This document shows positions 37,901 to 46,900 of a stretch of 63,678 nucleotides of DNA, piece after piece; position 1 is the first letter of the stretch; each line of letters starts with the position of its first letter. Position numbers and translations under genes: made by a program. Below the pieces are notes generated by a model. The model saw nothing but the letters and a program-made list of their open reading frames with translations, was not told the DNA's origin and searched no databases. Origin of the DNA: Nocardia asiatica NBRC 100129 (GTDB taxonomy: Bacteria > Actinomycetota > Actinomycetes > Mycobacteriales > Mycobacteriaceae); contig NZ_BAFS01000470.1 in the NCBI RefSeq assembly GCF_000308415.1, forward strand, positions 1 to 63,678, read 5' to 3'.

Positions 37901-40900
37901 GCGCTCGATCACCTCGGCGGGCAACGGCGGACCCGCCGGGCTCAGCAAGCGTTCCTTGATCAGATCGGCTGACGCCCGGTCCTGGGTCTCCTGCGTCCAG
38001 GCATAGACGTCGGCCGGCAGAGCGACCTTCGATCCTCCTCCGGCAGGCTGCCACGACCGATCGGCCAGATCCTCGTGTGACACCCTGTCGGTCCCGACAC
38101 CGGGCCATCCCACCGACACTCGGAACCGGTCGCGCGTCAACACCGAGGGCTGGTCGTCCTCCGGCGTCCAGCCTGCGGCCTCGCATTGCCGGTACAGCCA
38201 CTCCGGGATCGACAGCTCGATGACATCCTGGTCATCCGGCGTATCCGAGCCCAATACCCGCGCCGCCGCCGCGCGTCCCACCACGACGCCGTGCTCGGCC
38301 AGCGACCTGCCGAGTTCGCCGACCACGGCCGGCCCGGACAATTCCGGCGTACCGGCCTCCGCCGTTGTCCGTGCGGCGCCTTCCGGGTCGGACGATGGCC
38401 TGCTGCCGATGAGACCACCAGGCCCCGTGCGCTGTTCCCGCTCGCCATGGGCGCTGTCCGGCTGGACGAGGTAGGCGCATCGGGTGACGTCGTATCCGTT
38501 GAATTCGGAATCCCCCGGATTCAGCCGTACCGGAGTCAGTTTCCGGCGCTCTGCGACCAGGTGCCCGAACAGCACCGGCCGATTCGTCGCGGCATCGCCG
38601 GCGCGGCCGTCGATGACGATGGCCAATCGGCGCCCCCGGGCGGTAGCGATTCCTTGTGCCCAAGAGGTGAATTCGCGGTAGAAGTCCGCGACGGAGACGT
38701 GGTTGATATACGTCTCCGACGGGTTGAGACCGCGCACGAGCAGAATGGGTTCGCCGGATGCGCTGGTGGTCTCGATGAGGAGGCCCGCCCCGGCCAGCGC
38801 GGTGCGGCCGGGGTCGTCGGGATTCCGGACCATGATGACGGCCGTCATATTCGGCATGGCCGCGGCGACCGAACGGTACTTACCCGCCCAACAGGCGCTG
38901 GCGATATGCCCGGAGAGTTCGAGCAGCGGACCCCGCGTCGGAACGAACTGCAGCTTCGTGGTATCGCTCGAAACTCCGACACCCTGGGTGCGCAGTATCG
39001 CTTCGTCCAGCGCCGCGATACTGGTCATCCGACGAAAGACGTTCGCGCCCTTGCGGTTCGCGAAGTAATGTGCGAACACCTGCTGGTTGGTGATGTGCTC
39101 CACGAATTCCCGGACCAGAATTACGTCCTCCAGGGTGGGTTCGTCGGCCCGGATATTCTCCAGTCGGTCCACCCATTCCGGGTGCCGGCGCATCGCCCAG
39201 GCGAAACAGATAGTCCGCAGATCGTCGTGCAATTCACCGACGCGAGCAAGTCGCTGAAAATTGTGTTCGAAATCCCGCAGGGAACGCAGCGCCGGGAATC
39301 GCTGCGCGCTCTCGGTCGTGGGTGCGAGGAGTTCCTGCATTTCCTGTGCCCGGGACATCATATTCCGGCGCGCGACGTCGTTCATGGGCGAACCGTCGGC
39401 CAGTGTCCCCGAGCGGATGGAACGTTCCAACGCCTCGACATGGTCGGCGATGCCATGGCCGAGCTTCCCGAGCAGATAGGTGAACGGTCGCGGTACGCCG
39501 GTCAGCGCCGCGCGCGCGTCCTGCAGATTCTTCGACAATCGGGCGAAGCGCGTCAGGAGGTCCTCGGTCCATCCCGGACCGGAGTCGGGGTCGCGCGTAC
39601 GCAGTTTCGCGACCTCGAGCACGCCGCTGGGCCGGTATTCCTCGGGCATCGGTGCGATGTGGCCTGCCGCCGCCGCCCGATCGTGATTGCCGAGCAGTTC
39701 ACGCAGGGACGCGATGCCGCGGGTCCCCCACCCCGAGGAGTCGTAGCGGGTGATGTCTATCAGCAGCCGGGCGAGGAACTCCGAAGACTGCACCTTGGCG
39801 AGGCTCTCCGCCGAAATGACCGCGCTTTTCACCTCGTTCACAAAGGAGCTCGCGATCTTGTGCAATTCGCGCAGGCCCGCGTCGCCCGTGTGCCGCAAGC
39901 CGAGCGCCTGGCGCTCGGCTCCCTGAGCGCCGTCCGCCAGCAGGTCGCGCAGACATCGGGCGAACTCCGGCGTCACCTCGCGGGTGAACTCCATCGCGGT
40001 GCGTATCGTCGGCGGACGCTGGCTGGGCGGTAGCTCGCCTACCTTCGCCAGGTAAAGGGTGAAGTCACCGCCCTGCGACCCCCGGAGGTAGATGTCTTCC
40101 ACCTCGCGCAGGCGTTGCGCGGTGAAGGTCACCTCCGAACGAACATGTTCCGGGAGGTTCGCGATTTGGCCCGCCGCCAGGAATACGTCCGCGAACTTCT
40201 GCCGGACCCGCCCGGGAGAGAAATCCTCGAGATCGAGCAAGAAGTCCCAGGCTCGGTCATGGGCGGTCACCTCGTCGTCACTGGACGAGCCGCCGGCTAT
40301 CACCCGGCTGATGTCACCGACCGCAATCGGTGACACATACCTGCCGAACCCGTCGAGCAGACGGCCGTCCACAGCGTCGGCCGGAATCTCCGCGATCCGG
40401 CCCAACTCCCGGCCGACGCGCTCGAGCTCGGCCGCGGTCGATTTCGACATCCTTCTCGCGACGTAGGGCGCGAAATGGGGGTTGTTACGGTGGATCTCAC
40501 GCAGCGCGGCGGCTACTTGGGGCCTGACCAGGAACTCCAGAGCGTTGCCGATGGTGGCGCCGGTCCAGTGCGCGCTGCGCACCATTTCGAACAGAAGGAC
40601 TTCCGACATCGGAGTCGAGATCACGTCCAGGATGTCGGGATGAGTGGTGAGGGCGACCCGAATCCGCTGCGTGCGCACACAATTGTCGAGCCGGTCGCGG
40701 TCGCCTAGGTCAGCGTAGACCTCGGCCGTCATGTCGTTGATCTCGAACTCGTCCGCGAGGTCGCGAAGATAACCGACGAGCCTCTCCTGCTCCTCGGCCG
40801 GTCGTCCGGCCGCCCGTCGGGTCAGCTGTTCGATGTCGTCGACACTCAGCGAGAGACGAGATCCGAGCCGCGCGATCGCTGCCGCGGCGTCCGCGGGTGC

Positions 40901-43900
40901 GGGCGCGGGATCGAACGACTCCAGCGCGGAGGTGAAGCGCTGCGCGAACTCGCCCTGCACCTGACGGTTGACGATTCGGACGTCCAGTTCGCCATGGGTC
41001 AACCACCGAGCGTCGGCGATCTGCCCCTCGCGGGCGGCCGCACCGGTCCGCTCGGCAGCCTCGACCGCGGCAACGCCGGCTTCCGTGCTGTGCGACCGGG
41101 TCGTCGCCCGCACATTCAGCGCCGCCGCCTCGCGCGCGGACGGCAGTCGCCACAAGGTCGGCTCACCGTCGCCGGGGGCATCCTTGACCACCAGGAACCG
41201 CTCGACGCCTACCGAATCGATATGTCTGGCCAGCACCTCGGCATCCGGGGAGGGGATACCGGGAAAGCGCTGCGCTACAAGCTCGGCGACGTCCTCGCCG
41301 GAGCGGCCGCCCGGATCCGCCAGTGGTCGGCTGCCGGTGGGAACGGCATCCTCACCTGACCGCGACACGGCCTCGGACTCCCGCTCGATTCCGGGGGGAG
41401 TGACCGCGCGGACGCTGTCCGGAGTCCTATCCGCACCCGGTGTGCGATGACCTGTCAGTGCGAACTGGCCTCGCCGCAGTGGCGGGGCACGGCTCGACCA
41501 TGGCCCCGGCGGGGACGAACCGGGGTCCTGGGCGGAGAAGACGGGACGCCGCGCCGTGGGCAGAGGGGAAAGAGGTTGACCGGTACTGTCGAATTCGATA
41601 GCGAACACTCGGCGGTCCGCCTCGTCGAGCTGTTCGATATACGGTTGCTGTTCGCGCTGCCACAGTTGGAACGGAACGGCCCTGCGCAGCAGCGCGCGCG
41701 GCGCGGCCAGATCGGCGGGCGTGATCGGAGCCTCTCCGGGGGCGGCCGCGATGTCCAGCACGACCAGGTTCGGGGCATCGGCCCGGTCACTGTCGTTGAC
41801 CAGCAGCACCAGGTGGCTTTCCACTTCACCCTTGTTCATCCACTTGTAGACCAGCGCCTGGCTACCCCCGGGCCGCGCCTTCAGCGATTCGGCGGCCTCG
41901 TCGAGCGCCCTGAATGTCCGGAAGTCGCCGCCGAAGGCCCGCTCCGTGTCCTCGGTGTTGTGTCCCCGCAGTGGCATGTCGGCGGGCATTTGGTAGGCGT
42001 GCTCGTTGCCGGGGTACAGCACTCGCATCATCGTCACGCCGTTGTTGACGCAGCTTTTCGGGCTGCGCTGGTGGATGGCGACGGCGAGGTCGAGCAGGGC
42101 GCTGACGGCCAGATAGGTCGATGCGGCGAAGACGAGGAGTTCGGTGGCCGTGTCGTCGGCGGTTTCGGCGGGAGTGAGCACGCGGGCGACCGCGTCGGCG
42201 AGCACGTCGCGGGCGGTGGCGGCGTTCACCTGGGTGGCGGGAACGTCGAGGAGTGCCGCCAGCTCTTCACGGGACGTGGCGACGGCGGCGCCGACTTGAC
42301 GCACGCCCTCCGCGGCGGCGACCTGGCCGGGTTCCCAGCCGAGTTCGGCGGCCAGCCGGTTGCGCCGCGGCCTCAGCTGATCGAGCGCTTGCTCGTCGGT
42401 GAGGGCATCCGCCCGCAGCACCGCCGCGGGCGGGGCGTGGTCGAGGTGCTGGTTCAGCGCTTGCACCGCGGCGGAGGAGACACCCGCTCGTTCCAGCAGT
42501 CGGCTCAGTGGGTCGTCGTCATCGTCGGTGTCGGACGCGGCCGCGGCCGCCTGCACCGAGGCGGGGATCCCCAGCCACCCGGCCAGGCGCGCGAACCGGT
42601 CGCCACTCAAATGTGGTTGGACAGCGTCGAACTCGGCATGGACGGTCTCCGTCGCGGCACGGCGCTCGGCGGGGACGGTGTCCGAGCTGGTCCGGCCAGT
42701 GTCTTCCGCGACCTGGCCGACCTCCGCCGCAATATGGGCGGTGCCCGGCGCAATCTGAGGCACACTCGCAGCGAAGGTGGCCGGGGGCGAGACCGCAGCG
42801 GGGAATTCGGCGGTCGGGGGCGCGTGGGCCTGGTTGGCGCGGCGCATCGCGCGCTGCAGATACGCGCGGTCGGCCGCGTCGTTCTGCAAAGGGGCCGTCA
42901 GGCTGCGCATCTCCCGCTCGGCCGCGGCGACGTCGGCCGCGGTGGCCGCGACCTTCGCCCGCGCCGCCTGTACGGCCTCCCCCGGTCGCGCCGCATCCGT
43001 ATCGACCAGGCGGCCGGCTTCGGCGTATTCGGCGGTGGCCTCGGCGTGCATGGCCATCGCGGTCCGATAGTGGGTGATCGCGACCCGCGCACCGTGCTGC
43101 TGCGCCTCGCTGTAGAGGCGGTCGGACGCGGCGACGTTGAAACAGAAGCTGCCGTTGCGGCCGTTGCGGCCCGCGCGCGCCGACCACTGATGGTCCTCGT
43201 CCGGATTGGTCGGCGAACGCCCCAGCATGTGCGCGTGCACCCCGCCCAGCTGATCGACCTCGTCGCTGATCGACACGTCGAAACCGCGGCCGAGCATCCC
43301 CGTGCCGACGGTCACCGCGCCGCGGACGCCCGCGGTGTCCTTGACCGCCAGCAGGTGCTCCTCGGCGGCGTTGTTGTCACGGTGCTCGGCGAACCACCGG
43401 GCGTCGATCGCGTTGTGTTCCACGCCGGCCTTGCTCAGCATCAACGAGAAGTTCCGAGCCAGATCGTTGAACGGGCAGATCACCAACACCGGCCGCCCCT
43501 CGGCCTGCAACTGCCGCACCCGGTCCACCGCGTCCCGCAGCTTCTCCGGCTCGGTGAGGAATATCCGATCCTGCTCCCCCACCAATTTCGACCGGCCGAA
43601 ATCCTCCACCTTCGCCAGACCGCCCCCGACCGGGAAGTTCTCCTTGATCTCGGCCGCGGTCCGCTCCAGCGTGCCCGACATCAGGTGCAACTGTTCGTAC
43701 CCGCCGAGGACGTCCTCCACGGTGACCTGTTTGGATCCCGTCCCATCCGAATACACCGGGGCGCCGAACATCGCCTCCACCATTTTGTGGCGGCCTCCGA
43801 ACCACCGGCTCTCGGTGCCGATCTTCGGATCGCTGCGCGGCTTCCCGTACTCGTCGAGAATCTGTACCTTCTTCTCGGCATCCTGTCCGAAGATCTGGAA

Positions 43901-46900
43901 ATCCCTGTTCAATTTCAATCGGCCCGCCTTGACGTCCAGGAAAGCGCGGGCCATCTCGATTTCCACGGCGGTGAACTTCCGCCCGGCGTAGCTCTCCCAC
44001 AATCGGCTCACCGTGTCGAGGCACTGCTCGGGCTGCTCACGCAGCGACCGCGCCGTCAGAGTGCGGGCGGCCCCGACCTCCTCCGCCGACAGCGTCCGTG
44101 CCGCCCCGGCCTGCTGCGCTGTCAGCGGCCGATCGTGCATTGCCTGCTCGAGATGCACCGACAGGTCATCGGCCGCCGTGATCCTGCTGCGCAAGACGGC
44201 TTTCAAGAAGTCACGCACGCGGTAGACCCCTGCGGCCTCCACCTCCGAGGCGAGCTCGCGCTGCCCCTCGGACTGGTAGTGCACCGTCTGGTTGTGCACG
44301 AGCACCGCGTCCGCCTCGTCGATGGTCGCGGTCTTCCCCGGCGGCGGCCGGTCGAACAGTTCGGCTGTCGCGCGCTCGTCGTAGGTCATGTAGTACGCGG
44401 TCGGGCGATCCGGCGCTCCCTGCGGATTGTGCGGATCCCAGCGTGCGACCTCGTACCCGAGACCGCGCAGCATCGGGGCGAATTCCCGAACCCCCTCGTT
44501 GGCCAGCACCTCCGTCGTGGTGATCACGTGGTGCACCCGCACCGAGTCACCGCTCGCCAGCTCCACCGGCTCACCGCGCGACAACTGCCACAGTGTGTCC
44601 AGCGCACCGACCATGGACTTGCCCTGCCCCGTGCCCATCTGACGCATGAATCCGTGCTCGCCGAGCAGGAACGCCTCGATCTGATTCCACCGCGGCGTCT
44701 TCCCGGTCCCCTCGCGCACCGCGTCGATGTACCGCAGCAGCGACTCCGCCCGATCGCCGTGCTCCATCGCGTGCCTGCGCTGCTCCCACGACTCACCGGC
44801 AAGTTCCTCCTGCCGCAGCCGATACAACGCCAGCGCCTTCTTCGACGCGGCTTTGAACTGCGTCTGCTGCTCGGCGGTGAGGTCCCGCTTCGTCGCCGGG
44901 TCGGCCGACGGCAACCCCGCCAGCTGTTGTGCCAGCTCCTCCGCCGTGTGCCCGGGTGCGTCCGGCGCGGACGGGCGAGCGTCGGCGGGCAGCGCATCCT
45001 TGGAGTTCTCCAACCCCGGCGGCTCGTGCGTCGGCGGTAGGTCCGCGTGCTTAGGCGCCGTAACCCTGGGCGGGGCCTCGCCACCCGGACCGTTGCGGCC
45101 CGGGGTATTGCCCGCCTCGACCGGCGGATCGGCCTTCCCGTGCCCCGGCCCCGGACGTGTGACCGTCGGCTCGTGCCCGGCCGCACCGTCGCCGCCGGGA
45201 GCGCGAGCGCTCGGGACGCCACCGACCGCATGCGCGTCGTCCTCGCCGTGATCTGCCGATTGCCGCGATTCCGAATCGGGAGGGTCGCCGCCCGCGCCTC
45301 CCAGGGCGGCACCGGCAGCCGCACCACTCCCGACCTGCGCACCGGGAACACCTTCACCGGCATGCCCGTTGCCACCAGCGTCCGCACTACCATCGGTCTG
45401 ACCATTGCCACCGCCGGCTCCACCACCGGCGAGGCCGTTGCCACCACCACCGGCGAGACCGTTGCCGCCATCGCCCGCACCGGGAGCGGCGCCACCAGCC
45501 TGCCCGGTACCGGCTTGCGCACCGTCGCCACTGCCGGTCTGCGCGCCGTCCCTGGTTTGCGCATTGCCTGGGCCACCGGCTCGCGCACCGCCGTCGTGCG
45601 CACCGGCACCGTCCTGCCCAGCGCTGCCCGCCTGCGCACCGCGACCGCCGCGCTCTCGATCTCCGGTGTCGTCTGCCGCAGGGTCGTCTTGCGCCCCGAT
45701 CGAAGCCTGGCCCGGTCGCTCGTCCGCACCCGTCCGACCGTTCGCGTGGTCATCCGAAGCCGGAACCGGCTCACCCGATCCCGAATCGGCGAGGTGCCGC
45801 GCCGGGGCTCCCGCCCCGTCCGGTTCGTGCCGCCCATCGCCCGTCGGTCCCGGCGGAGCGGATGCGTAGAGGTTCCCTCCGAGTTGCGATGCTCCCGCGC
45901 CCATCGCGTGACCGAGTGCGGCCGAGTTCGCGAGCTGCGAGTCGGCATTGCTGTTCACCGGAGCAGGCATCAGCGATTTCGTACCCTCGGGAGCCCCCGC
46001 CAGCCGCAGCACGGCATCTTTGCTGAGACTCACCGTGGAAGGATCCGGAGGGACGTATGCTCCGCTGCCGTCGACCACCTCCCCGAAGGAAGGGCCGAGA
46101 TTCGACTGGGGGCGACCGTGGACATCGACGACTCCGGCGAATCCACCACTGAGCAGCGACGCGAGGACGTCCTCGAAGTTCTCCGGCCAGCCCGTGATCA
46201 ATGCCGCCGCACCGAGGCCGGTCCCCGCGCCCGCGAGTCCCTGCACCAACCCGAGCGCCGCGCGGCTGGACGCCAGCCGGGGAAAGACTTTGGGCGCCAG
46301 CACGCCCGCGGCCATGCCGCCCAGCGCACCCCCGGCGCCCGAGACTGCCGCGGCTTCGATCGACTTCAGATCGATACCCCTCGGGTTCTCCCCGTTGGGG
46401 CCCTTGACGCCCGAGTTCCGGTCGCCGGAGGCGACCTGCATCAGCTGTGCCCCGAGATCCACGCCCGCGGGCAAGGCGGCGGCCGTGCCGACCGTGAGAG
46501 CCAGCCGGTACGGCCCCATAGCCGACAGCCGGGCCGCCGTCTTCGCCGCACCCGCCTTGTAGGCCTGCTCCAGGCCGGCGCGCATCAGCGCGACTTTGCC
46601 TCGGCCCTCGATCAGCATCGACTCCACCAAGGGAGCCGCCGCGAGCTGTCCGGCCGGACCGGCCGCGGCGGCTGCCGAGATCGTCCTGATGATGCGCCAG
46701 CCCAGCTCGACGCCGAACGCGAACATCACGCACAGCGTTTTCTCCGCATCGTTGGCGGCCGCGTGCGCTTGATCGGCCAAGGCCAGCGCTTCCTCCCGCA
46801 GCCTGGCCGCGCCCTCGTGGTGCAGCTGCAACATCTCGCGCACTCGGTCACCGAGCGCGCCCAGCGAATCCTCCTGTGTCAGTAAAGTTTTGGCGTCTTC

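Noticed and set aside
26594..38416. IGSRP tag as a DNA recombination or attachment site
   Set aside because: The seven 21-base copies differ at synonymous positions, including different Arg codon families, which argues against a conserved DNA site.
41447..45040. A 1197-codon plus-strand frame opposite the SecA-like region
   Set aside because: Composition (His/Arg/Gly-rich, low complexity) is that of an antisense third-position artefact; no motif was seen.
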